Assembly (NCBI GenBank): GCA_950295325.1
Contig: OX485806.1
Span: forward strand, 40,176,001-40,240,000
Source: Polytrichum commune
Lineage: Eukaryota > Streptophyta > Polytrichopsida > Polytrichales > Polytrichaceae
Direction of reading: 5' to 3'
DNA: 64,000 nt
Part shown: one piece after another, positions 1 to 10,590 of the stretch
How positions within the stretch are numbered: position 1 is the stretch's first letter
Layout: each line of letters starts with the position of its first letter
Program-made: the position numbers and the translations under genes
The notes under the pieces: model-generated
Told to the model about the DNA's origin: nothing
Database searches by the model: none
The model's input: the letters and a program-made list of their open reading frames with translations, nothing else

Positions 1-51
1 GCACACTACAAAGAAGGGTGTCACATGATGAGACATGTCAAACTAACTTTA

Positions 52-277
52 AATTTTCTATGGACAAATCACTTGTCTAGAAATAATAAGATATGTGCAC
101 TTATGGCACAACAAAATTATCAAATGACAATAGTAAAAATAACAACACAACAACCACAACTCTTAATGTTTGTATTCCATGTTCTCCAACCATCATATTT
201 GTATAGTTTTGTGATCTAGTGTACGTCATGATGGCACTTAGAATTGTCCAAAATTCATGCATAAATCCAAATATACC
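52..277. repeat. MITE, GTATATTTGG-ended family, copy 1 (degenerate left end)
   Basis: About 225 bp closely matching the copies at 7600-7822 and 24757-24974 (the last inverted). The right end reads CCAAATATACC; the left TIR is eroded. The family is defined by the other copies, where TIRs of about 11 bp are flanked by TTA-type 3-bp duplications. Confidence 0.6.
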
Positions 278-1693
278 CAAATCCTAATTGTCATCATATC
301 ACCAAAAGGACCCGGGGGTTAAAAACTATGACAGTTGTGACCAAAAAACACATGTGTTATGACACAATTTGACTATATGCTCAGAACATAAGCATCAATT
401 TTACGTTTAATAGTTGACAAAACTAGGAGGGCCTAACTAATCACTTTGAGAGATCAAGGATCTTCACTTTGACCTCTTAAATTCTTCACACCTCAACTCC
501 AATCCTAGAAGTTGAAATGACAATCTTCATGATTCACATTTGCTAACCGGATGAGATGATGACCAAGCCAATCCGATGGCCAAAATTGTATTTGGAGGTG
601 GAAGTACCCCTAATATCACCACATTATTACATCAAGACAGAGCGTGCACAAATCAATGTGACCCCCATCCAACTTAAACCTACACCCTAAAATCTTGCAC
701 TATAAATACATGTCGACTTTTAAAATGTCCACCACCTTCACATCAATCCCATGTGTTGGTTTTGAATCATTTACCGATAAAATTTGCAACCCTTATAATT
801 TTGACGTATGGAACTCAAATAAGATATGTAATGATGCGTTAATGACAAACATCTAACATGTTAAGAATCTAATAATAGGAGATACACTAACCTCGCTTAA
901 AGTGATGGTTTGAGCACCATCCTCGCACTATCTGCCAAGTTGGTAATGTTTGAGTGCCGAAAGTTTCTCTTGACGGACAATTGCATGGGAAAAAGGGACA
1001 AGTGAGGATGAGAAAAAGGGGCCTGGAGGGGACTAATAAGTTGCAAGTCACTAGGCCTCCTCAGCTGGCCCAGTCAAGTAGACAAATGTTGTCCAGCTTT
1101 CCATCAACTACTAGCCGCAGATTGTCATTGCAGGACAATGAGTCTCTGATCATTGTCCTGGGACCTAGAGGCTAAGGTTATGCAGGTTCTTTGCTTGGAC
1201 GAAAGGGAAGTTTCAATGGTAAACTGATGGCTCTTCAAAGATGTGGAGAGGGATAAATCTAACTTTATTTTTAAGACAAAATTTGTCAGTGGACATCCCA
1301 GATTAATAGTGGACGATGTAGTCAAAAGTACACTCAAGCGAGTCAATAGGTGTTCCTGAAAGATCTCAATCGTTTTGGCAAAACCTCTTAAATTAGAATG
1401 TAACATTGTAATGGTTCTAGACAGTGCCTACACGGCTCGTAGGCAAACTCGACAGACAGAACACATGATAATTTGGCTAAAAACCAAACTTCCTTTTTAA
1501 ATGTTCAGTAATGTGTGTCAGTTTATTTGACCAAAGAGTCATATAGGTTGGAAAAAGGTCAAGCGTATAATCAACTTGCGAGTTGACTGCGTTTGTTCCG
1601 GAATCTGCAAAGTAGGTTCCTGTGTGGTACCTACACCTATAATCCTCCTTTTAAGCATTTTATGGCCCCTCCCCACTTGACCTTACAGTCTAA
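278..1693. other. Intergenic, no gene recognised
   Basis: AT-rich sequence with only short open frames (for example 954-1175 plus and 1125-1406 minus). None has recognisable motifs, credible splice sites or coding-like composition. Confidence 0.5.
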
Positions 1694-2115
1694 GAGCAAG
1701 CCCAGTCAATGCCTGCATCTGCATCCGCATCCGGAATGGGAAAGTGGCCTCTGTCTGGTTTGCATATGCAAATGCAGGAGAGACTGCCACTCATGCCGAA
1801 CTTTCTGGGCCTTCTGGAACTCAGTAGCAAGCGGAGAATTACGAAACCCTATCTACCCTGTAGCTACGAAAGGCTTGCAGCCTACCCTGACACCTTGTCT
1901 TATCTCGCCACTCAGCATAATGATTGTTAACTTATATAGATAACAACCTCCCTGCATAAGTTGATGTTATGTAGGGAGGACGTCCCACCCTGCTTCATTT
2001 TTCATCTGTTTGCTATGATATGCGGGACCACTGGGGCCTGCACCTGCACCTGCATCCGCATAACGGATGATAAAGTAAAGATGCAGATGCAGGTGCAGGG
2101 CGACTGGGCTTGCCC
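1694..2115. mobile_element. Non-autonomous TIR element with TAA target duplication
   Basis: Ends GAGCAAGCCCAGTC and (inverted) GGGCAAGCCCAGTC, followed inward on both sides by imperfect runs of GCATCTGCATCC-type hexamers in opposite orientation. TAA flanks both sides (1691-1693 and 2116-2118). Length 422 bp with no transposase. A 3-bp TAA duplication and GGGC-type ends fit the PIF/Harbinger superfamily; the assignment is by inference. Confidence 0.7.
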
Positions 2116-3201
2116 TAACCTCCTAAAAATGACACTCATTTATACGACACCCTTGATATTACAACACATTTTTGCGAGACCATACTTTTTAGTTCGAAAT
2201 TCCCTCTTGAATATGACTATGACATTCGATAATGTGATATTTAGAATCTCTGTTTTGCCACATCAAAGAGGTAGTTAATGCTAGAATTTCTTTTCATCTA
2301 TGTTATGTACATCTAGAATACATCTATTTTCACTTGGGAACTACTTGGGAACTTAATGATGATTAGGGTTACTAATGTACATGATTAGGGTTAGAGTGGC
2401 TTCTTGCCTAGTATGTTGACTTGTACATGGGTGATATAATATCACCAGTATCTTGATGTTAAACCTCATGCATCATTGTTGTCTAGTTTCTTATTAGAGA
2501 AGTCTTTATATTTTGGTGTTAATGAAATTATTACTTTTCAAAATTTAATAGGGAATTTAAACAAGATGACACTTGCTAACTTGGGTAGGCAACACTAGAG
2601 ATCTTTGGACTCCTATTTCAAGAGTTTTTGAGAATATTTATATTTGTTGGGAGTTATAAGTTATTATTTCATACCATCTATATTGCTTAAACTCGTTGTA
2701 CATACTTTTAAGCTCATATTACTTATGTTTTCATATTCCCTCAATAATACAACAACTTTACACCATTTCTCATATTAATGAGAAGACGATACCTCGATAA
2801 TACAACTTTTTTTTGTGTTTCCCAACGTGTCATACTAAAGAGGGAGAACAGTATATAATACCTGGCCATTAGTTAAAAATAAGCTGCAGAAGCAGGAAGG
2901 GTCCTGCTCACACAGCTGGGAGGCTCGGGAGAGATTTCCTGGGATTACTCAATAATCCGCCGGTTTCAGTTTTCTTACCTTCTTAACCCATAAAACATTT
3001 CAGCTGAAGGGCTGTCACCTGTGCACTCACCAGATGAGATTTACTTATCATCTTCAGATGCATTCCCTACCTCAAACCCTTGTCGTTGAGCTCACATGCC
3101 TTCCTTCTTCACCGAAATCTCAATCCTTCACTTGCAAGCTTCCGATCATCCGCCTGCATGCGCCCTTGATAGGTTAGCCATCTTGAAGAACAATTGCAAT
3201 C
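2116..3201. other. Intergenic, nothing recognised
   Basis: AT-rich non-coding sequence without repeats shared elsewhere in the window that I could see, apart from simple T and A runs. Confidence 0.45.
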
Positions 3202-3410
3202 CTATGATCAGGGAAAACCGGCTGTTAATTCCAGATGAACCGGTTGAGTTTGAGAAATAACCGGTTGAAGTTCAAGACTGCAGGAAAATTACCGATCATT
3301 TTAGAATAGAATTTCATAATGGAAAACCCAAGGATGTCAACATGTAACTGGCTGGACTTGCAAACACTAGGATCTGAACCGATTATGCCCAAAATTCTCG
3401 CCGATCACTG
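3202..3410. mobile_element. hAT-like MITE (ACCGGTT-rich family), copy 1
   Basis: About 209 bp with TIRs of the type CARTGATCGGGGAG (left end eroded, right end reads inverted CAGTGATCGGCGAG). It holds internal ACCGGTT motifs shared with four other copies. The flanks TTGCAATC (3194-3201) and TTGCAAAC (3411-3418) match 7 of 8, an 8-bp duplication expected for hAT elements. It is too short to encode a transposase. Confidence 0.75.
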
Positions 3411-5482
3411 TTGCAAACAACGCCTACACTCAAAGCATTCCAACACAGCCAGGTATGCATCCCCTCTGTACGTCACAACTTCCACAATTCCTACGCCCAT
3501 GTGCATGCTGTCCTCAGGATCGATACTGAATTCTTACATTCAAGTTTCACAGATAACTTCAAACCCCGTTTTTCGTAGTCTGAAGTGGGGATTCCAATGT
3601 ACCATGATTCACAATAGCTAAAATATGGCAGTTTGGGTCTTCATTTCGACCAGCCTAGAGTAACACAGAAGTTGATGAAATTTTGGTAATTCAAAGTAAA
3701 TGACCAGCATCTTGAAGACTGGGCCATAATCCTTTGCAATTGCGATGTGGGATTTACACTTACACCTACTCATAATCCCCTTCCAATCATTGAATGATCT
3801 TGCCCAAAATAACAATATCACGGGGAGAAAATGCCCACAGTCCTGTGCATGCTATTTGCTTAAGCTTCATAGCTCAAATTCTATTTCTGGTTGATCACCA
3901 TAGACATGTAGACGGAGGACGATATCCTACCCCCTGCGAGCCTTTCGGGGGAGGTAGATACGGGCAGGGGCAGGGGCAGGGGCAGGGGCAGCTGCCCCAC
4001 AAATAAACCGGGATTTTCTGGACCCGACCGAAAGCTTATTCCCGCCCCACCCGACTTCCAAAAAACCATTGTCCTTGCATTCTTGAAGGCCACTTCTCCA
4101 CAAATCTCATATTGAGTGCATTTCATCTCCAAGGTTCAAAATCCAATATATATGTTCATTTCCATTGAGTAGATAAGCAATTCATTTAGAGTTCATTTTT
4201 GAAGTGAAACCGACAATAAAGCATGTAAATAACTTGGAAGTAAAAAGTATTGCAAAACCTTTCTTAGCATTGAGGTTATAATTTTGTGTCTTACCATTGA
4301 AAGGGTCTTTGTCATTCTAAAGTGGAACTAAAATTAGGTTTAATTGTTTTTGTATGTTTATTTTATAATATTTTAGTTAATATCTTCTACTTTCTCAAAG
4401 TATCATACACACTCAAACTAATTGAGTGTGATTATGTGTACTTAAGTATAAAAATTCCTAATTAATCCTAATTTATCGGACTAACCCCCCGATAGTCCGA
4501 TGGTTTACCCAAGGGTAAACTGACACAGTGAACCCCCTGGTCAACTCCATAATAGTAGTTGACACAATAGTCGATTGCAAAAGATTAAAAAATTCCAAAC
4601 AAAATCTTGGACCATGAGATCTTGTTGGCTACAAGATCTAGAGGTCCAATTTTTTTTGGGAATTTATGAATTTTTGGTTTAGCTGTCAATGCTTCAAATT
4701 TGACTACCGCAGCCTACCAAAAGAAGTAGACTTCTAGGTAAACCCCCCACACCCCCCCCCAAAAAAAAATCAATGTTTTTGGACAATTAGATTTTGCGTC
4801 AAAAAAATCTAATGTTCCAATTTTTTTATAAAAATTGTATTGGAAGTTTTAATTTTTTAAGAAGTGGATTGCTGGTTGCAGTTGACTAGAGCAGTCGACC
4901 AAAAAATAATTTTTTAAAACAAAGAATAGTGCAATAAAAATATATACCACATCCAGGGGTTGCGTCACGTCCATGATTACCACTTGCACCATCTTCTAAA
5001 ATATGTAGATTTTTGTTAGATTGTTTTTGTCAACATAAATTGCTTGGCTTTATAGATCAATATGTTTTCAAAATGTTTATAACCTCTCTTTTTTAAACAA
5101 ATTCAAAGTTAGTATATTGTTTTGAATCACTTTCACTTAAACATTGGCAGGGAACGAGAGTTGTCAAATACCCCTAGGTAAGGAATTTCACTTTTTGTCC
5201 AATTTATAGAATAACTTAGAATTGCTAGCCTTGAAAGTGATAATAATGCAAAAACAACTCCAAAATAATGCTTCTTAAGAATGGTTTACCAACTCCAAAT
5301 CCAATTCTAAAGACGGTGATCCTTGCGAGTGCTACAGATAGTTGCAAACCCTAAGGGTGGTTATCCAAAAGGATGGTAATGCTAAGAGAATAGCTAATAC
5401 ATTTACAATCAGTTGTTCATTCCAAGCCGTTATGAATTTTTTTTTAAATAAAAATAAAAATAAAAATAAAAATAAAAATCCC
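3411..5482. other. Intergenic with simple repeats
   Basis: No gene recognised. It contains a G-rich hexamer microsatellite near 3962-3990, C/A runs near 4741-4770, and an AAATAA microsatellite at about 5446-5479. The open frames 3319-3621 and 3794-4006 have no recognisable features. Confidence 0.5.
3962..3991. repeat. GGGGCA microsatellite
   Basis: Four to five tandem copies of GGGGCA followed by GCTGCCCC. G-rich and capable of a small hairpin or quadruplex. Confidence 0.9.
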
Positions 5483-6137
5483 ACAACATTTCTCAGCTGA
5501 TGAGTGTTCAACTACCTTGACTTTAGATTCAGTCTGAAGCATTGAGATTCTAGCATCCAAATACTTTATTTTTGAATATACTGCGGGGCCCATGGACACA
5601 GCTCATCAGCTGATGCCCCCTCCCCACTTGACATTAGCTAAGCCTAAAAGTGGGTTCTTAAAATTGAGTGTTCACACCATCGACATTATCTAGTGCCGAG
5701 CCTAGTTGGCAAATGATGTGGCATGGCTTAAAAGTGGAGGTTTTAAGCTAAAACTACCGACCCTCCCATCGGTACCTAGACATGAGGCAAGAATGTAGGA
5801 CCTCTAAAAGTGTTGCCTCCCGCCCTTGTGATTGGTTGCTTTTAGTCTTAGCTATGAGGGCACGAGGAGCTCCATTAACAGAAACCGATGGTAAGTATTA
5901 AGGCATTTGGGGATGGGACAAAAACTATCCAGCATTCATTGGTTGGTAGATAAAGCAATGAACATGTGTGAAAGCTACTTAACTAAAACCTACTTGGAAA
6001 TCTCCGGAGCAAGTTCTTGTAAGTGCATTGGGATGGCCGGACGTGTCCGCTATAACCGAGGGAGCTTTACCCGGGTTTTAGGGAAGTCTTTGGTTATTTG
6101 CTAATGTCAAGTGGGGAGGGGGCATGAGTGATGTTGT
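5483..6137. mobile_element. Small MITE split by a PIF-like insertion
   Basis: Outer arms start ACAACATTTCTCAGCTGATG and end with the inverted equivalent CATCAGCTGA...GATGTTGT. An uninterrupted relative lies at 30955-31098 (about 144 bp). Here the same body is interrupted by the 511-bp element 5614-6124. Order of events: small MITE first, then the larger insertion at TGA inside its right TIR. Confidence 0.7.
5614..6124. mobile_element. Non-autonomous TIR element, PIF-like family B, copy 1
   Basis: Long TIRs start TGCCCCCTCCCCACTTGACA and mirror this at the right end. TGA flanks both sides (5611-5613, 6125-6127). The internal sequence is strongly similar to 44612-45142, where the flanks are TTA. 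The open frame 5907-6104 exists in both copies only because the DNA is repeated. No transposase. Confidence 0.8.
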
Positions 6138-6359
6138 GCTATTCATATGCATATCTCATATTATCAGGTTAAATCGAAGTCAAGCTCCATGACATCATTA
6201 TTTCAAGTGCTGGTAAGAAACTCCGAACATGCATATTCTGTTCTTATAGAAGTAGGATCCACTGCAGTAGCTGATTGCATGCAGAGAATCCTACCAAACA
6301 CAAAATTTGATGCCTCAACAATACAGGGTCAAGGCCTCGGCAGCAGTGCGCCCGAGCCT

Positions 6360-6650
6360 CGGAGCCTTCTTTGGTGAGCTCTAAACGGATCAAGTTTCTA
6401 CTCATCCAATGAAATTTGTTACAAATTACAGTACGAACGGCATCATCACCATTAATTACATCCATATCACAACTATTACCAAGCACCGCGAACTTCTGGA
6501 ATACTCACTTCGGAGCTCGTCAAAAGCTAAACCTATGGATCATGAGCAAACTCCGCACTGATCAATTGCGGTGCATATTTTACAGATTTCTCCATTTGTT
6601 CCTTCCATAACACCCACACAGCTGAGCTTGAGAACCACAGCTTGTATGTA
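6360..6650 (-). pseudogene. Peroxidase tail relic plus duplicated 3' flank
   Basis: On the minus strand about 6555-6650 translates to a segment ending GVMEGTNGEICKICTAID, which aligns with the last residues of POX1 ([18 protein letters not shown]). Homology extends a few residues upstream (VLKLSCVG against LIKLGNVG) and then fades. The flank 6376-6500 also resembles 6711-6850, downstream of POX1. This is a truncated tandem duplicate of the POX1 3' end; the Arg of GEIRKIC is Cys here. Nothing upstream of the tail is recoverable, so it is not functional. Confidence 0.7.
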
Positions 6651-7058
6651 TTATTGCGAGTAGAGAATCTGCATACAAAATCTGGTGCATCAAATCCTAG
6701 CTAGTTTGTCAAGCTCTAGACTATCAAGTCTGCAGTTATTGTCAAGTTTCTCTACTCTTCCAATGACATTAAGTTACAAATCAAAGCAGCAGATCACCAT
6801 AAGACTACATCCATCTTACATCAGCTATCAAACATGTTGAACTTCTAGACTACCATAGATCAGGGCTCTCTATTCTGACAATAAATAATAAGTTTTCTCT
6901 TCATATTGTGCCTCATGTCATTCCTACATTGGATGAGACCTTGCATTTCAAGTGGAAACTACATTCAGACATTGATGAAGATGAAATGGAGCACTCTCTA
7001 CAAGAAATCATTTCCCCATTCGTTCCTTCCTAAGTGACACCCACCCACACCGTCAAAC
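6651..7058. other. POX1 3' flank
   Basis: AT-rich sequence immediately downstream of the POX1 stop. It is partly duplicated in 6376-6500 and presumably includes the 3' UTR and polyadenylation site, which I could not pinpoint. Confidence 0.5.
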
Positions 7059-10008
7059 CTAATTGATTACACTACATATTTTGCGGATTTCTCCGTTTGC
7101 TCCTTCCTTGACGCCAACATTGCCCAGCTTGATAAGCGCAGCCACAAAGTCGGAAGTGAAAGGCGATTGTGTGCCTGCCAAGAGGGCCGTTCTTTGCGAG
7201 GTGGCTGGGTTGGTGGCAAGATCCTGATCTAGCTTCAAAATGCCCCGCTTGGACACCAACTGTTGGTAGAAGATCTTGTCAACCTTCGTTGGGGTGCCTT
7301 GGTCAAGTGACACAGCCTTCCCGAGCCCACCTCCGTTCTGTGGGCATGTCTTTTTCAGCTTCGTCACCAAGGCAGGGTCCATGGCTGGGTCGGCTTTGCC
7401 GGTGCCCTGAAAGTTCCAAAGCCGGTCATTGAAGAAGCTACAATGCGTTACTCCAACGGTATGCGCTCCTGCAATTACCAAATTTTTAGCATTGAATTCG
7501 TGCGACAAAATCGTAAGTCAAACCACAAATTATCAGAATCAACACATGAATAACCCAAAAAACTGCTCAACACCTGCTCAACATTATTAATGATATTTAA
7601 GTATATTTGGACAAATCACTTGTCCAAAAACAATAAGCTATGTGCATTTATGAAGACAATAATATCAAAAGATGACAACTGAAGCAACAATACAACAACC
7701 ACAACTTTGAATGTCTATATTTCATGTTCACCAACCATCATGTTTGTGTACTTTTGTGATCTAGTGTACATCAAATTGGCCATTGGAATTGTCCAAAATT
7801 CATGTATATATCCAAATATACTTCAATTCTAGTTTTAACCACTTTGTGCACACCTCGCTAATCTTCTCTTCAAGATTTCCTTACAATTTGACATTCTATC
7901 ATCGTCATCTCATTCTCATGGCATGGAATTCATTCAAAATTTGTCAATCAATTGCATTCAAGATCACAAAGCATGGATTTTGATAGCAATTTTTGGATGC
8001 CTGAGTTATGAAGATGGTCGACTGTGTACCTAGAAGGGTGACCATGTCATTTTGGGAGAGGCCTTTCGCTGTGAAGGCAGATGTGGCCTGGGCTACACTC
8101 ATAGTGGGACCTGGAAGGTTCACTTGAGAAGCCTGAGAGATGCGCCCATCCCTGCGTCCTGTTGGCATATTGAAGCTTGGACCTCCAGACTGCCGTTAGC
8201 CACTCCACAAATTAAACATTATCAATTTCAAGTCAAAAAATTAACCTTAAAAAACAACTAAATACTTTGCATAGAGAATACTCCTACAAAATGTGCGATT
8301 CTTAAGCACAAATCCATTATTTGGAACTTATCCTATATGACTTTAATTAAAGTGGCATTTAAAAGACTCTAACCCAACAAACGTTGAATTGGCACTTCGA
8401 AGTAAAATAGGACTCGTTCCAATTAATAAAGATGCACTTAAGAACCCCACATTTTATAATAGCAGCATCTTCTTCGCAATCAGTGAAGTTCTAGTGAGTA
8501 TCTAAATGCTTCAACCTACAAGAATTCCTTATAAGCAACATTGAAACTACGTCCAGCAACTCAATTTTGACACGCTGAAGATAAGAAACTTCTCATGTCA
8601 GGTCACTCTAAATGAAATAATGATCAATGAAAATGAAGTATTTCCAAGACATATCACAGGGCCTTTAAGTTTATCACCTGTGTCCCAATATCTAGGAAAC
8701 TGGTCGATGAACCCACTTTCTCCACAAGTGATGGCATCTACACTTACTCTAGATTCTAGAGAGACGTGGTGCACTTCACGGCCTTGTGTACATAAGCATA
8801 CTATGCAATGAAGAGACTCAGAGAGACAGTGTTTAATATAGTACGAGTTTGATTGCATCTCTGGTGGCCAGAGCTATGATATCGGCGCAAGAAACTTTTC
8901 CAGGGCAAATCTTCTCCACAGCAGCCTTGGCAGTGTCAATCAGGTCATAGCCATGGATTGTCAAGTTGGACCCTGCATCCTTCTCCGCAGTGTTGCCACT
9001 CTTGCTGTTTATCAAAATGGATGCATCACAACCCTACATAAATATATTAGCACACAATACATCAGTGTGTTCCCATTTCCGTATATTAATTCATACACTT
9101 AGCACTTCCATATCATTGTGTAAACCTCAATGCATAAACACATCACTATCAGTGGCAGAGTGGACTTAGTCTGACGTTACACTAAGTTGAATCCAGGTTA
9201 TTCTTCCAAGTTGACCTTGAAGCGGAGAAGTGCTCACTTAATTAAGCTCACTCTTCCTGGTATGTGTTCACTTAAAAGTCTAACTAAAATCCGCAGTTCT
9301 AGGATTTCTTGACAAGTCTAAGCCACTTTCTATTTGTGAGCTACAGCTTGACAAGGAATGTGAAAAGAGTGACAGTCCTGCAGCATTCCAACTTCTGTAG
9401 CTGAAAACGGATTCACAAGGGCCTTGAATTTCATCACCTCTGTCTGAACACCTCTACCTTGAATTTCATCACCTCTACCTTTATCCTAGATACTGGACAG
9501 AGGTGATGAACATCAGGACCCCCTTGATTCAACTAAAAAAGGTTCCCTGCAAGGTTAGCTAACCTTAAATTGGGTTCAACCCACACAATATATATGGAAT
9601 GTCAGGTTGATGGCAAGTTTCTAAAGGAAAGCAATGTAACTTGAAGATGATGAATTGACATCCTCTTTCTAGACTAGTAGAATTAAGTTGTACAGTTCAC
9701 AGTTCACATGGTTACAATGGATTAAGGCTGAGAAAAATGCTACTGCCAGTACATCTATTTTCAGATAAGCCTGGCAACATATATATTACCTGAACAAAGC
9801 AGTCGTGGAAGAACATCCTCAGGAGTCCAGGAGTGATGGTCTTGTCTTTGTTGAACTTGGCTTGCACTGCACTTCTGATGGTACCCTCCACATCTTTGCC
9901 AGGGCAAACTGAGGTATAGAACCCAACTTTCAACCCCTCTGCACTCTGGGAAGCACTAAATATTAAGGTGACAAGTACTAGTAACACCATCACAACTCGA
10001 ATTCTCAT
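7059..10008 (-). CDS. Class III secretory peroxidase POX1, four exons
   Basis: Heme peroxidase (donor:H2O2 oxidoreductase) of the secretory plant family, expected in cell wall or vacuole, oxidising phenolics and contributing to lignification and reactive-oxygen control. Minus-strand exons are 10008-9790, 9033-8845, 8189-8030 and 7468-7059. All junctions are GT-AG, phases 0, 0, 1, total 978 bp, 325 residues. Residues 1-24 form a hydrophobic signal peptide. The distal site is RMFFHDCF (Arg64, His68). GCDAS follows, then the NLT sequon and the CPGKVSCAD pair. GRRDG and LPGP lie in exon 3, and the proximal heme ligand is His192 in [10 protein letters not shown]. All eight conserved cysteines are present. 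An upstream in-frame Met at 10041 would add 11 charged residues; I prefer 10008 because the signal peptide then starts at once. Introns 1 and 2 carry the POX-associated repeat and intron 3 a MITE. Probably functional. Confidence 0.93.
7600..7822. mobile_element. MITE, GTATATTTGG-ended family, copy 2, in POX1 intron 3
   Basis: 223 bp, ends AGTATATTTGG and inverted CCAAATATACT, flanked by TTA (left) and TCA (right). Strong similarity to 52-277 and, inverted, to 24757-24974. It lies wholly inside POX1 intron 3 (7469-8029) and leaves both splice sites intact. Confidence 0.75.
8655..8700. repeat. POX-associated short repeat, in POX1 intron 2
   Basis: Matches the recurring block TATCACCTGTGTCCCAATAT followed by CTAGGA, preceded by GGGCCTTTAAG. 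Other copies are at 9417-9520, 10318-10590, 31525-31825, 33105-33170, 37690-38300 and 63765-63850. Confidence 0.6.
9417..9520. repeat. POX-associated short repeat, inverted pair in POX1 intron 1
   Basis: Two TTTCATCACCTCT blocks followed by the inverted form CTAGATACTGGACAGAGGTG and ATGAAC. The opposing orientations could fold into a hairpin. Inside POX1 intron 1 (9034-9789). Confidence 0.6.
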
Positions 10009-10244
10009 TGTCTCCAAATTATCTCTTTTCCGAGGTCGCAAAAGATGATCAAAATCAAAATTATCCTAACAAAACTAACAAACAGGTCCAACTGATCAGG
10101 TTATACAGTGCAGGCTGTCTCAGGTAGCTCCTAATCCCCTTAATCAAATACTAACAATATAATGGGACGTTCTAGACACTGATCAGAAGTCCAGGACTGA
10201 TGAATCCACTTAACTTATGCAGCACGTACAGGGTAGAGCTAAGC

Positions 10245-10255
10245 TTCATATACAC
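10245..10255 (-). promoter_or_regulatory. Possible POX1 TATA-like element
   Basis: On the minus strand the sequence reads TGTATATGAAG, about 240 bp upstream of the chosen start and about 65 bp below the nearest POX-associated repeat. The layout matches POX2 and the right window edge. Weak on its own. Confidence 0.3.
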
Positions 10256-10317
10256 ATGCGGGCCACCCTGTTGACTTCAACAAGATGCTGCATCTCAATG
10301 TCCAGCGAGGACACAAG

Positions 10318-10590
10318 GAGGGGTCTAAAGGTCATCACCTCTGTCCTAGTATCTAGGAATTATTGATGTGGGATTCAACCAGAGTTGTTAGCATCTATAC
10401 ATGTAATAGATACCATAAAATGACCAGATAATGGGTTCTATACACACAGAGAGCTTCCTATACCAATGCTGCATCTCAATGTCCAGCAAGGTCATCACCT
10501 CTGTTCCAGTATCTAGATAAACAATAGATGCAGTCCATAGCATCTATGTCTTTATTACATACTGGAAGGGGATGAAATTCAGGGACTTTA
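10318..10590. repeat. POX-associated repeat cluster upstream of POX1
   Basis: Two forward blocks (GGTCATCACCTCTGTCCTAG with TATCTAGGA at 10330-10361; GGTCATCACCTCTGTTCCAG with TATCTAG at 10487-10514) and a partial inverted one at 10558-10590. They lie 300-580 bp upstream of the POX1 start. Confidence 0.6.

Noticed and set aside
5907-6104. MGMGQKL... frame conserved at 44925-45122 as a conserved small protein
   Set aside because: Conservation is explained by both lying inside two copies of the same transposon family; there is no start context or domain.
7169-7432. Plus-strand frame over POX1 exon 4
   Set aside because: Shadow of the real minus-strand exon; the same applies to frames antisense to POX2 and POX3 exons.
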